64,000 nucleotides of DNA from CAINDZ01 sp041908585 (lineage in GTDB: Bacteria; Krumholzibacteriota; Krumholzibacteriia; LZORAL124-64-63), in assembly GCA_041908585.1 (NCBI GenBank), contig JAYRFB010000201.1:1-64000 (forward strand). The letters are read 5' to 3'. How positions within the stretch are numbered: position 1 is the first letter of the stretch; each line of letters starts with the position of its first letter. Below are positions 1-8,000 of this stretch, piece after piece. A program made the position numbers and the translations under genes. Below the pieces are notes generated by a model, which made no database searches, had not been told where the DNA came from, and was given only the letters and a program-made list of their open reading frames with translations.

Positions 1-255
1 CATGCCGCCGACGGTCTTGGTCAGCAGCTGGGGCAGGATGTCGGGGCGCTTGAGCCAGTAGGTGGTGCTGAAGGTTTGGGTGCTGAAGGATCGGCGGCAG
101 TGGAGGCAGAGGAACCTGGGGATACGCTTCCGCTGGCAGTGACTCCAGTGGTAGCCGATGCGCTTGAAGCGCCAATCGGAGCGGAACTCGCTGTGGAATC
201 GGCACTTGGGGTTGGGGCAGTGGGGCGGGACGAAGCTGTCGGTGGATGTGCTCAT
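1..255 (-). CDS. Zinc-ribbon transposase-like protein, N-terminal part cut by window edge
   Basis: The reading frame is open from an ATG at 255 to the window edge (85 residues). It starts MSTSTDSFVPPHCPNPKC and has a four-cysteine zinc-ribbon pattern: CPNPKC, then CLHC about 40 residues later, followed by a basic stretch and STQTFSTTYWLKRPD. Zinc ribbons of this kind open several transposase and transposase-like proteins and recognise DNA. No terminal inverted repeat can be assigned because the rest of the gene lies outside the window. It could instead be a zinc-ribbon DNA-binding protein unrelated to transposition. The call rests on the motif pattern and a remembered resemblance, so confidence is moderate. 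Confidence 0.5.
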   Translation of the reverse strand, partial: MSTSTDSFVPPHCPNPKCRFHSEFRSDWRFKRIGYHWSHCQRKRIPRFLCLHCRRSFSTQTFSTTYWLKRPDILPQLLTKTVGGM

Positions 256-324
256 GTCCGGCCCGGGCAACTGCCGGGCCGGCCACAATTTCGACGGCAC
301 AACCCTTGCGGTGCGCCGGACGCG

Positions 325-1548
325 CTACGGGTTGGGCCCGTCGTGGCACTGCCAGCAGGAGACCCCGCTCCCGCCGCCGCGCAGGTCGGCGCCGTGGCAC
401 TCGCGGCACGACGCCGCGTCGTCCCGCTCCGCCTCCTGGCCGTGTGCGTCAGGATCGGCCCAGCCGAACGGGTGGATCGCGTAGGGCCCGACATGGCACC
501 GGTAGCAGGACACGGTCGACCAGCCACCCCGGTAGTCGTCACCGTGGCAGGGACTGCAGCCGACAGGTGTGTAGAGGCTGGCCTCGCGACCGTGCCGCGA
601 ATAGTGGGCCCAGCCGACCGGGTGGCCGCCGGGACCGTCGTGGCATTCGTAGCAGGACGTCGCCGCCCAGCCGCCGCGGTAGTCGGCGCCATGGCACACG
701 GCGCAGGCGGCGCCGCCGCCGTCCTCCACCGCATCGCCGTGCCGCGACGCGGACTCCCAGTTCACCGGGTGGCCGCCGATGCCGTCATGGCACTGGTAGC
801 ACGACACGCCCGAGCGCCCGCCCTCGTAGTCCTGGCCGTGGCAGGCGACGCAGCCCGCCACGCCCACAGCGGCCACCACCTCGGCGCCGTGCTGGCCGGG
901 CTCCGCGTAGTCATCGGCATGCCGGCCGGTAGGCCCCGGGTGGCACGTGTAGCAGGACACCGCGGACCAGCCGCCCCGGTAGTCGGCGCCATGGCAGGTG
1001 GCGCAGCCGGACGCAGCCGGGCCGCGGGCCGCCAGGCCGTGGGCCGTGGCTTCGGCCCAGCCGCGGGCGTGGCCGCCGGGCCCGTCGTGGCACCGGAAGC
1101 ACGAGACATCGGTCGTGCCGCCGCGGAAATCCGCCCCATGGCACCCGGCGCAGGCGGCGCCGCCGCCCGCGATCACCGCCGTCCCGTGGACGTCCGGCGA
1201 GACCCAGTCCGCCGGATGCGCGGGATCCGCCCCGGCGCCCGGCCCCCCGCCGGGCGGCCAGGCGTGGCAGGCCTCGCAGCCGGGCGTTGCCCCCTGGCCG
1301 GACAGGTCCGCGCCGTGGCAGCCCAGGCACTCCTGCGTGCCCTCGCGGCCGGCATAGCGGCCATGGAAGGAGCCGCTCCCCGGCTCGGACCATGCAGGGG
1401 CATGGGCCGGGACTGGTTCCACGCCGCCGGGCGAGCCGTCCCGTTCGCAGGCAACCACGAACGGCAGGCCGGCCAAGATCAGCAGGACGGGCGCATGGGC
1501 ACGCGCCCGGCGACACGCGCTGGCGGCTGGCGGCAGGCAGGTCCTCAC
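325..1548 (-). CDS. 14-haem c-type cytochrome lipoprotein made of seven tandem two-haem repeats
   Basis: The 407-residue protein carries 14 CxxCH haem-binding motifs in seven successive pairs. Each repeat of roughly 45-55 residues has the form CxxCHGADxRGG ... SCYxCHDGPGGHPxGW ... HG. The chosen start is a GTG at 1548 because GGAGGA lies five bases upstream; upstream ATGs would add an Arg-rich extension with no ribosome site. The N-terminus has basic residues, a hydrophobic core and the lipobox VVAC, so the product is probably a lipoprotein in the periplasm or on the outer membrane. Repeats 2-7 are strongly alike, suggesting growth by internal duplication. The likely role is electron storage or transfer; no donor or acceptor can be named from the neighbours. 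Confidence 0.85.
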   Translation of the reverse strand: MRTCLPPAASACRRARAHAPVLLILAGLPFVVACERDGSPGGVEPVPAHAPAWSEPGSGSFHGRYAGREGTQECLGCHGADLSGQGATPGCEACHAWPPGGGPGAGADPAHPADWVSPDVHGTAVIAGGGAACAGCHGADFRGGTTDVSCFRCHDGPGGHARGWAEATAHGLAARGPAASGCATCHGADYRGGWSAVSCYTCHPGPTGRHADDYAEPGQHGAEVVAAVGVAGCVACHGQDYEGGRSGVSCYQCHDGIGGHPVNWESASRHGDAVEDGGGAACAVCHGADYRGGWAATSCYECHDGPGGHPVGWAHYSRHGREASLYTPVGCSPCHGDDYRGGWSTVSCYRCHVGPYAIHPFGWADPDAHGQEAERDDAASCRECHGADLRGGGSGVSCWQCHDGPNP

Positions 1549-1705
1549 GCGGATCCTCCAGGGCGTTCCGGGTGCATCGTCGCGGCGGCAGGGTGCGGGA
1601 CTGCGGGTGCGGCGGCCGGGCACCCACGGTGCGCCAGAATCGGTCCCGGATCAATCGGATATTGAGAGCCTGAGCATCAATTTCGCCGGCCGGCGACGGC
1701 GTCCC

Positions 1706-1733
1706 TTGAAGTTCCGGCCAGTCTTGCTATTCT
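1706..1733 (+). promoter_or_regulatory. Candidate promoter for maeB
   Basis: TTGAAG at 1706-1711 and TATTCT at 1728-1733 are separated by 16 bases, each matching four of six sigma-70 consensus bases. They lie about 90 bases before the maeB start, in the only non-coding stretch between the divergent cytochrome and maeB. This is a pattern match only. Confidence 0.3.
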
Positions 1734-1824
1734 CGGCGTCCCGTTACTGGTTTGACAGACAAACGTGCGCCGTCGGCCTTCCCCCGCCGGCGCGGCCCGG
1801 TTTCCAGCATGGAGGTCGCCTGTC

Positions 1825-4074
1825 ATGGCGTTCCGCGATCAGGATGCTCTCGACTACCACAGCCAAGGTCGTCCCGGCAAGACCGAGGTCGTCCCCACCA
1901 AGCCGTGCATGACGGCGCGCGACCTGTCGCTGGCCTACTCGCCCGGCGTGGCGGTGCCCTGCCTGGAGATCGAGAAGAACCCGGCCGATGCATACAAGTA
2001 CACCAACAAGGGCAACCTCGTGGCCGTCCTGTCCAACGGCACCGCGGTGCTCGGCCTGGGCGACATCGGCGCCCTCGGCGGCAAGCCGGTGATGGAAGGC
2101 AAGGGCGTCCTGTTCAAGCGCTTCGGGCACGTCGACGTCTTCGACATCGAGGTCGACTCGCACGACCCCGAGGAAGTCATCAAGTGCTGCAAGATGCTGG
2201 AGCCGACCTTCGGCGGCATCAACCTCGAGGACATCAAGGCGCCCGAGTGCTTCGAGATCGAGGAGCGCCTGCGCAAGGAGATGCAGATCCCCGTCTTCCA
2301 CGACGACCAGCACGGGACGGCCATCATCTCCGGCGCCGGGTTGATCAACGCCGCGCGCATCCAGGGCAAGAATCTCAAGGACCTGAAGGTGGTCGTGTCG
2401 GGCGCCGGCGCCTCGGCCATCGCCTGCGCGAAGTTCGCCGAGCTGCTGGGCGTGCCCCTGGCCAACATCACGCTCGTGGACAGCAAGGGCGTCTGCTACA
2501 AGGGCCGCAAGGAGGGCATGAACAAGTACAAGGAGTACTTCGCCCACGAGACGAAGAACCGCACGCTGGCCGACGCCATGAAGGGCTCGGACGTGTTCTA
2601 CGGCTGTTCGGTCAAGGGCCTGGTGAGCCAGGACATGGTGCGCTCGATGAACGCGAAGCCCATCGTCTTCGCGATGGCGAACCCGGATCCCGAGATCTCC
2701 TACCCGGACGCGATGGCCGCGCGCGACGACCTGATCATGGCCACGGGCCGCTCGGACTACCCGAACCAGGTCAACAACGTGCTGGGCTTCCCGTTCATCT
2801 TCCGCGGCGCCCTGGACGTGCGGGCCCGCGCCATCACCGAGGACATGAAGCTGGCGGCCGCGCACGCGCTGGCCGACCTGGCCCGCGAGCCGGTGCCCTC
2901 GTACGTGTCGGCGGCCTACGGCGGCCAGCAGTTCGAGTTCGGCCCCGAGTACATCATCCCCAAGCCGTTCGACACGCGCGTGCTGTCGCGCGTCGCGTTC
3001 GCGGTGGCCAAGGCCGCCTGCGAGGGCGGCGTCGCCGGCGTGCCCATCACCGACTGGGCCGCCTACCGCGAGCGCCTCGAGAGCATGACCAACCGTTCGC
3101 TGCTGGTGATGCACAACATCCGCGCGGCGGCCAAGCGGGCGCCGCAGCGGATCATCTTCGCCGACGGCGAGAGCGACCGCATGCTCGAGGCCTGCCGCGT
3201 CGTGGCCGGCGAGGGCTTCGCCAAGCCGACGCTGCTGGGCCGGCCCGACGTCATCCGCAAGCGCGCCGGCGAGCTGAATATCGACCTGACGGGCGTCAAG
3301 ATCGTCGATTCCTCGGGCGGCGACCGCCACGAGGAACTGGCCCAGATGCTCTTCAAGGAGAAGGCCCGCCACGGCTACGACCTGGAACGGGCGCGCCGCA
3401 TGGTGCAGCTGCCGATCCACCACGGCTGCATGCTCCTGCGCGCGGGCGAGGCCGACGGCATGGTCTGCGGCGCCCAGCGTTCCTACGTGGAGACGCTGAA
3501 GATCGTGCTTTCGCTGGCCGAGCTGAAGGAGGGCGTCTCCCGCGTCGTCGGCATGCACGTGCTGCTGATCGAGGGCCGCGCCTACGTGTTCGCCGACACC
3601 ACGGTGAACTTCAAGCCCGACGCCCGGCAGCTGGCCGACATCACCGTGCAGGCCTGCGAGGTGGGCCGCCACTTCGACCTGGACCCGAACGTGGCGATGC
3701 TCTCGTTCTCGACGTTCGGCGACAACGACCGGCCCGAGGCCCGCGTGGCCCGCGAGGCGGTGGCGATCCTGCACCGCGAGCACCCGGAACTGCGGGTCGA
3801 GGGCGAGATGCGCGCCGACGCCGCCGTGCTGCCGGGCCAGCTGGAGAAGCTCCTGCCGGGCAGCAAGCTTAACGGGCCGGCGACCGTGTTCGTGTTCCCG
3901 GACCTGCAGAGCGCGAACATCGCCTACAAGCTGGTCGGCCACATGGGCAACCGTGAGATCATCGGGCCGCTGCTGGTAGGTCTCAAGCAGCCGATCCACA
4001 TGGTGTCACTCGAGTCCACCGTGGACGAGATCGTCAACATGGCGGCGCTGGCGAGCTACGAGGCCGGACGGTAG
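1825..4074 (+). CDS. maeB: NADP-dependent malic enzyme with C-terminal phosphotransacetylase-like domain
   Basis: This 749-residue cytoplasmic enzyme should decarboxylate malate to pyruvate and CO2 with reduction of NAD(P), linking the TCA cycle to pyruvate and NADPH supply. The N-terminal malic domain (about 15-160) contains DQHGTAI and the SPGVAVPC start motif; the nucleotide-binding domain follows (about 165-400, VVSGAGASAIACAKF). The C-terminal third (about 430-749) is the phosphotransacetylase-like regulatory domain typical of long MaeB enzymes, usually about 750 residues. The start is the ATG with GGAGGT eight bases upstream; a longer in-frame extension lacks these family features. A strong hairpin follows the stop. 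The gene stands alone. Confidence 0.95.
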   Translation: MAFRDQDALDYHSQGRPGKTEVVPTKPCMTARDLSLAYSPGVAVPCLEIEKNPADAYKYTNKGNLVAVLSNGTAVLGLGDIGALGGKPVMEGKGVLFKRFGHVDVFDIEVDSHDPEEVIKCCKMLEPTFGGINLEDIKAPECFEIEERLRKEMQIPVFHDDQHGTAIISGAGLINAARIQGKNLKDLKVVVSGAGASAIACAKFAELLGVPLANITLVDSKGVCYKGRKEGMNKYKEYFAHETKNRTLADAMKGSDVFYGCSVKGLVSQDMVRSMNAKPIVFAMANPDPEISYPDAMAARDDLIMATGRSDYPNQVNNVLGFPFIFRGALDVRARAITEDMKLAAAHALADLAREPVPSYVSAAYGGQQFEFGPEYIIPKPFDTRVLSRVAFAVAKAACEGGVAGVPITDWAAYRERLESMTNRSLLVMHNIRAAAKRAPQRIIFADGESDRMLEACRVVAGEGFAKPTLLGRPDVIRKRAGELNIDLTGVKIVDSSGGDRHEELAQMLFKEKARHGYDLERARRMVQLPIHHGCMLLRAGEADGMVCGAQRSYVETLKIVLSLAELKEGVSRVVGMHVLLIEGRAYVFADTTVNFKPDARQLADITVQACEVGRHFDLDPNVAMLSFSTFGDNDRPEARVAREAVAILHREHPELRVEGEMRADAAVLPGQLEKLLPGSKLNGPATVFVFPDLQSANIAYKLVGHMGNREIIGPLLVGLKQPIHMVSLESTVDEIVNMAALASYEAGR

Positions 4075-4102
4075 CCTGCGACCGTCGGGCAACTGAACGG
4101 AA

Positions 4103-4135
4103 GAGGGCGCCGGTCGCGGGACCGGCGCCCTCGTT
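4103..4135. terminator. Bidirectional hairpin between maeB and the DinB gene
   Basis: A perfect 13-base inverted repeat (4103-4115 and 4120-4132) with a four-base loop sits between the convergent stops. Only a short T-containing tail follows, so it is inferred to serve both strands. Confidence 0.7.
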
Positions 4136-4160
4136 CATGCGGGCCTTGCGCCCGGTCCGC

Positions 4161-4709
4161 TCAGGCCATGCCCCACATGTGCATGGTGTTGACGTCGCGG
4201 CCCATGAGCTTGAGGTAGTAGAACAGCTGGCTCTTGTGGGTCTGCAGGTGGCTGATCATGCCCAGGAACTGCCGGCCCAGCGGCTGCTGGTCCTGCGGGG
4301 CCCAGGGCGCGGCCACCATCATGTCGGCCAGCTTCGCCTCGCCGGCCTCGCGGATCATGTCCAGCGCCAGCTTGCGGTCCTCGGCCAGCAGGCGCCGCGC
4401 CTCGGCCACGCTGCCGATCGTCGGCAGCGCCTCGGCCGGGGGCAGCATGGCCTCCATCGGCATCTCCTGTCCGGGTTCCGGCGCCCCCTCGCAGCCGCCC
4501 TCGGGCATGCCCCAGTCGCCGGTCAGGAACCCGCGGCAGCAGAAGCCGCAGGCGTTGGTCAGGTGCATCAGCAGCTGGCCGGTGGTCATCCAGTTGCGGC
4601 CCGAGGCGGGCTTCCAGCCCAGGTCGGCATCGCCGACCATCGCCATCAGGGCGTCCGTGGCCTGGTAGTTCGCTTCCACCTCGGCGTTCAACAGCGCGGT
4701 CCAGTTCAT
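4161..4709 (-). CDS. DinB-family four-helix protein
   Basis: The 182-residue protein is the length of DinB/YfiT-type metal-binding helical bundles. It shows the usual alternation of amphipathic helices and spaced histidines (LLMHLTNACG in the first half, ISHLQTHKSQLFYY in the last helix) where such proteins bind zinc or nickel. A CCRG and a Gly/Glu-rich loop occupy the middle. The start has AAGGAG seven bases upstream. Family members include thiol transferases and many proteins of unknown reaction; no substrate can be deduced. It is convergent with maeB and not in an operon. It has no signal peptide, so it is probably cytoplasmic. Confidence 0.75.
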   Translation of the reverse strand: MNWTALLNAEVEANYQATDALMAMVGDADLGWKPASGRNWMTTGQLLMHLTNACGFCCRGFLTGDWGMPEGGCEGAPEPGQEMPMEAMLPPAEALPTIGSVAEARRLLAEDRKLALDMIREAGEAKLADMMVAAPWAPQDQQPLGRQFLGMISHLQTHKSQLFYYLKLMGRDVNTMHMWGMA

Positions 4710-4820
4710 GACGGTGCTCCTTGCGGACGACGCCGGCGGCCTTCGCGCGGTCTTCGCGGCGATGGAACCGGCGCCGGGGTTCAGTCTGGGGATTTCGCCA
4801 TCACGATAGCACGACCGGTG

Positions 4821-4839
4821 GCGAAAATAAAGCGAAAAT
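4821..4839 (+). repeat. Direct repeat GCGAAAAT x2 in glycosyltransferase upstream region
   Basis: GCGAAAAT occurs at 4821-4828 and 4832-4839, an 11-base period of about one helical turn, in an A-rich island between the divergent DinB and glycosyltransferase genes. It may be a regulator site or upstream promoter element. No clear -35/-10 pair was found beside it. Confidence 0.3.
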
Positions 4840-4987
4840 TTGCGCGCTATTCGCTTGCGTCGGGGGCGCCCTGCGGTGATCGTGGCGCCGGGAAGATAAC
4901 AACTTCCGGAAAACCGGCTATCATGAGGGCTTCGGCGCCTGCCGATGCCACCATAGCCTCCTCAACCGGACCCGGGAGGGCCGCCGC

Positions 4988-6223
4988 GTGACGTTCTGGA
5001 CCGTGGTCTTCTGGCTGTGCCTGGCCAAGCTGGTGTACGTCTACGTCGGCTACCCGCTGGCGGCCCGCCTGCTGGGGCAGGTGCTGGACCGGCGCATCGA
5101 GCCGCGCCCGCTCGGCTCGCCAGCGACCCAGGGTGCGCCATCGAGCCAGGGCGCGCCATCGAGCCAGGGAGCGCCATCGAGCCAGGGAGCGCCCCGCCCC
5201 CGCGTCACCGTCCTGATCGCCGCCTTCAACGAGGCCCGCCACATCACCGCCACCGTGCGCAACAAGCTGGCGCAGGACTACCCGGCCGACCGGCTGGACG
5301 TCATCGTGGTCTCGGACGCCTCCGACGACGGGACCGACGACCTGGTGCGCGCCATCGGCGACCCGCGCGTGCGCGTGCTGCGCCAGGAGCCACGCGCCGG
5401 CAAGACCAGCGCCCTGAACCTGGCGATGCCGCAGGCCGCCGGCGAGATCATCGTGTTCTCCGACGCCAACTCCCTCTACGCCCCCGACACGGTCAGCCGG
5501 CTGGTCGAGTGCTTCGCCGACCCGGACGTGGGCTACGTGACCGGTCGCATGGTCTACAAGGCGCCCGACGGCTCGCTCAGCGGCGAGGGCTGCTCCGCCT
5601 ACATGCGCTACGAGAACCGCCTGCGGGAATGGGAGACGCGGCTCGGCTCGGTCGTCGGCGTCGACGGCGGCGTGGACGCCATCCGGCGCGCGCTCTACAT
5701 CCCGATGCGCGCCGACCAGCTGCCGGACTTCGTGCAACCACTGCGCGTGCGCGAGCAGGGCCACCGCGTGGTCTACCAGCCCGAGGCGCTGCTCTACGAG
5801 GACGCGCTGGCCGCCACGGGCGACGAGTACCGCATGCGCGTGCGCGTGTCGCTGCGCGCCTTCCACGCGCTGAAGGACATGGCGGCGCTGCTGGACGTCT
5901 CGCGGTTCGGGATCTTCGCCTGGCAGCTGTGGTCGCACAAGGTGCTGCGCTACCTGGCGTTCGTGTTCATGGCCGGCTGCCTGGTCTCGGCCTGGCTGCT
6001 GGCCAACCGCGCCGGCACCGCCTTCTGGAAGGCGGCCATGGCGGCGCAGCTGCTGTTCTACGCGGCGGCGATCTGGGGCCACTTCGCCGCGCGCGACGGC
6101 CGCGGCGCGCCCCGTCCCATCGCGATGGCCACCTATCTGTGCGTGCTGAACCTGGCCAGCGCCCACGCCTTCTGGCAGTTCCTGCTGGGCCGCAAGCAGG
6201 TCATCTGGAAGCCGCGCACATGA
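4988..6223 (+). CDS. Membrane-anchored family 2 glycosyltransferase
   Basis: The 411-residue protein has an N-terminal membrane segment (about 3-25), a Pro/Ser/Gln linker, a GT-A domain (about 70-300) and two or three C-terminal membrane segments (about 318-400). GT2 signatures visible are VTVLIAAFNE, VVSDASDDGTD (the first Asp motif), FSDANSLYAP (the DxD-like position) and a late acceptor motif; this resembles processive hyaluronan/chitin-type and exopolysaccharide transferases. It starts at GTG with GGGAGG upstream. The stop overlaps the next start by four bases, so it is translationally coupled to the VanZ-like gene. The likely role is polysaccharide or glycolipid synthesis at the inner membrane. 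The linker contains an 18-base tandem repeat. Confidence 0.88.
   Translation: MTFWTVVFWLCLAKLVYVYVGYPLAARLLGQVLDRRIEPRPLGSPATQGAPSSQGAPSSQGAPSSQGAPRPRVTVLIAAFNEARHITATVRNKLAQDYPADRLDVIVVSDASDDGTDDLVRAIGDPRVRVLRQEPRAGKTSALNLAMPQAAGEIIVFSDANSLYAPDTVSRLVECFADPDVGYVTGRMVYKAPDGSLSGEGCSAYMRYENRLREWETRLGSVVGVDGGVDAIRRALYIPMRADQLPDFVQPLRVREQGHRVVYQPEALLYEDALAATGDEYRMRVRVSLRAFHALKDMAALLDVSRFGIFAWQLWSHKVLRYLAFVFMAGCLVSAWLLANRAGTAFWKAAMAAQLLFYAAAIWGHFAARDGRGAPRPIAMATYLCVLNLASAHAFWQFLLGRKQVIWKPRT
5117..5193 (+). repeat. 18-bp tandem repeat inside the glycosyltransferase gene
   Basis: Three nearly perfect 18-base units (5135-5152, 5153-5170, 5171-5188) are preceded by one degenerate unit and followed by a partial one. 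The array is in frame and encodes SSQGAP repeats in the linker between the first membrane helix and the catalytic domain. Unit changes would lengthen or shorten the linker without a frameshift. Confidence 0.9.
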
Positions 6224-7200
6224 GATGGCCCCGCCTCGAGCGCCCGGACCGGCACGTGCCTGCGCTGCCGATGCCGCGTCTGCTGCGCCGTCGCTGGCTG
6301 TGGGTCCTGGTGATGCTGCTGGTCACGCTGCCGTTCTTCGTGACGGTGCCGATCGCGCTGAGGCGTCATCCCGCCATCGCCCCCCTCGGCGACCAGTTCC
6401 ACGTCGTGCTGCTGGCGGCGGTGACGATCCTGCTCTACTGGCGCGGCCCCCTGCGCGGCCGCCTGTGGTATGCGACGCTGGCCGCGATGGTCGCCGGCGC
6501 GATGGTCGAGTTCCTGCAGCCGCTGTTCGGGCGCTCGGCGCTGGTGAAGGACTTCCTGCTCGACCTGGTCGGGATCGGCATCGTCACCGGGCTGGTGCTG
6601 TGGAAGGGGCATCGCCGGCGCGCGGGGCTGGCGCTGATGACGGCTCTGCTGCTGAGCATCCCGGCGCAGCTCTATTACCTGCCGGGCGTGATCGCGGCCA
6701 GCTACGAGTCGCGGCGATCGTTCCCCCTGATCGCCGACTTCGAGACAGGCCGCGAACACTGGATCTGGACCAGCAACTTCCAGACGCGGCTCCAGTTCAC
6801 GCGCGTGCCGGACGGCCCGCACGGACCCACCGGCGTGCTGCGCGTGACCGGCGGGCCGCCCGACCACTGGCCGGGCGTCAAGGTCCGCCGCTTCTCGCAC
6901 GACTGGTCGGACTACCGCACGCTGGAATTCGACGTGCGCGTCGTCATCGCCCCCGGCGACAGCGTGCCCATGTCGCTCCGGCTGGACGACTTCCTCGGCA
7001 CGCGCGAGAACCGCGGCGCCCGCCTGGGCTTCTTCGCCGACCGCCGCTGGCGCACGGTGCGGTTCGAACTGCCCGGCGCCATGCTCGCCGACGGCACCCG
7101 CCCGCTGGACACCTCAGACCTGGACCTGATCCTGGTCTACCTGCCGCGGCCCCAGGCGCCGGTGGTGTTCGAGCTGGATAATTTCAGGGTGCGGAGGTAG
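6220..7200 (+). CDS. VanZ-like membrane protein with C-terminal carbohydrate-binding-like domain
   Basis: The 326-residue protein begins at an ATG overlapping the glycosyltransferase stop (ATGA). Four membrane segments cover about residues 28-48, 63-80, 87-125 and 140-160; the motif FLQPLFGRS ... KDFLLDLVGIGIG-like matches the VanZ fold. The last 150 residues, starting near PLIADFETG, form a predicted beta-sandwich like the CIA30/galactose-binding group and end in VFELDNFRV, a usual ending of such domains. Coupling to the transferase suggests a shared role in a surface or periplasmic glycan, with the sandwich facing the periplasm. The VanZ family has no agreed reaction outside teicoplanin resistance. 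Confidence 0.8.
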   Translation: MRWPRLERPDRHVPALPMPRLLRRRWLWVLVMLLVTLPFFVTVPIALRRHPAIAPLGDQFHVVLLAAVTILLYWRGPLRGRLWYATLAAMVAGAMVEFLQPLFGRSALVKDFLLDLVGIGIVTGLVLWKGHRRRAGLALMTALLLSIPAQLYYLPGVIAASYESRRSFPLIADFETGREHWIWTSNFQTRLQFTRVPDGPHGPTGVLRVTGGPPDHWPGVKVRRFSHDWSDYRTLEFDVRVVIAPGDSVPMSLRLDDFLGTRENRGARLGFFADRRWRTVRFELPGAMLADGTRPLDTSDLDLILVYLPRPQAPVVFELDNFRVRR

Positions 7201-7229
7201 GAGGACGGCCTTGCGCCATGATCGAGAAG

Positions 7230-7258
7230 AAGCCGGCGGCCTTCAGGGCCGCCGGCTT
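7230..7258. terminator. Bidirectional hairpin between the VanZ-like gene and sodB
   Basis: A perfect 12-base inverted repeat (7230-7241 and 7247-7258) with a TTCAG loop sits between convergent genes; the stem ends in AA/TT pairs on both sides. Confidence 0.75.
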
Positions 7259-7286
7259 CACATCATCGTCGAGACTGCGCGACGCG

Positions 7287-7871
7287 CTACCCCCCGAACC
7301 TCTGCCCCGCCACGCTCCAGTCCACGACGTTCCACCACGCCTCGACATACGCCGGCCGCGCGTTGCGCTTGTCCACGTAGTAGGCGTGCTCCCAGACGTC
7401 GACCGTCAGCACGGGCTTGTTGGGCGTGCGCAGCGGCGTGTCGGCGTTGCTCGTGTTGACGATCTCGACGCCGCCCTGCGCGTTCTTCACCAGCCAGGTC
7501 CAGCCCGAGCCGAAGTTGCCGACGGCGCTGGCCGTGAACTTCGTCTTGAACTCCGCGAACGAGCCGAACGCGGCGTTGATCGCCGTCGCCAGCGCGCCGG
7601 TGGGCTCGCCGCCGCCCTTGGGGCCCATGCCGGTGAAGTAGAAGGTGTGGTTCCAGACCTGCGCGGCGTTGTTGAAGACGCCGCCGGCCGGGGCCTTGCG
7701 CACGATGTCCTCCAGCGAGGCGCTCTCGAACTCGGTGCCCTTGACCAGGTTGTTCAGGTTGGTGACGTAGGCCTGGTGGTGCTTGCCGTAGTGGTAGTCC
7801 AGCGTCTCGGCCGAGATGTGCGGCTCCAGGCCGTTGCGCGCGTACGGCAGCTCGGGCAGCTTGTGCTCCAT
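7287..7871 (-). CDS. sodB: Superoxide dismutase, iron/manganese family (iron-like)
   Basis: This 194-residue cytoplasmic enzyme converts superoxide to oxygen and hydrogen peroxide. Metal ligands are visible at His27 (DYHYGKHHQAYV), His75 (AAQVWNHTFYF), Asp158 and His162 (DVWEHAYYVD). AAQVWNHTF together with the Ala/Gln position and the length favour the iron-type subgroup, but metal choice cannot be settled by sequence alone. There is no signal peptide. It is monocistronic, with a hairpin downstream, and implies exposure to oxygen. Confidence 0.96.
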   Translation of the reverse strand: MEHKLPELPYARNGLEPHISAETLDYHYGKHHQAYVTNLNNLVKGTEFESASLEDIVRKAPAGGVFNNAAQVWNHTFYFTGMGPKGGGEPTGALATAINAAFGSFAEFKTKFTASAVGNFGSGWTWLVKNAQGGVEIVNTSNADTPLRTPNKPVLTVDVWEHAYYVDKRNARPAYVEAWWNVVDWSVAGQRFGG

Positions 7872-8000
7872 GGTCCTCTCCCCTGGCTTATGGTGGCGGG
7901 CGCGCTCCGCGGGGAGCCGTCGGCCCGGTGTCTGCTCAACCCCGGCAGGATAACGACGCGCCCGGGCGCTCGCAACGGCGCGCCACCCCCGGCCGGCCCC

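Noticed and set aside
1..255. Complete insertion sequence at the left edge
   Set aside because: No terminal inverted repeat or target duplication can be seen and most of the gene lies outside the window.
76..1665. Plus-strand frame of over 500 residues across the 14-haem gene
   Set aside because: Its Ala/Arg/Gly/Val-rich translation follows the reverse of the CxxCH repeats; the minus strand has the haem motifs and a good ribosome site.
1744..3999. 751-residue open frame on the minus strand opposite maeB
   Set aside because: The sequence is His/Leu/Val-rich from the reverse of a GC-rich gene, with no domain, and maeB is certain on the other strand.
5117..5193. Short direct repeats considered as a CRISPR array
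   Set aside because: Units are contiguous without spacers, lie in frame inside a gene, and no cas gene is near.
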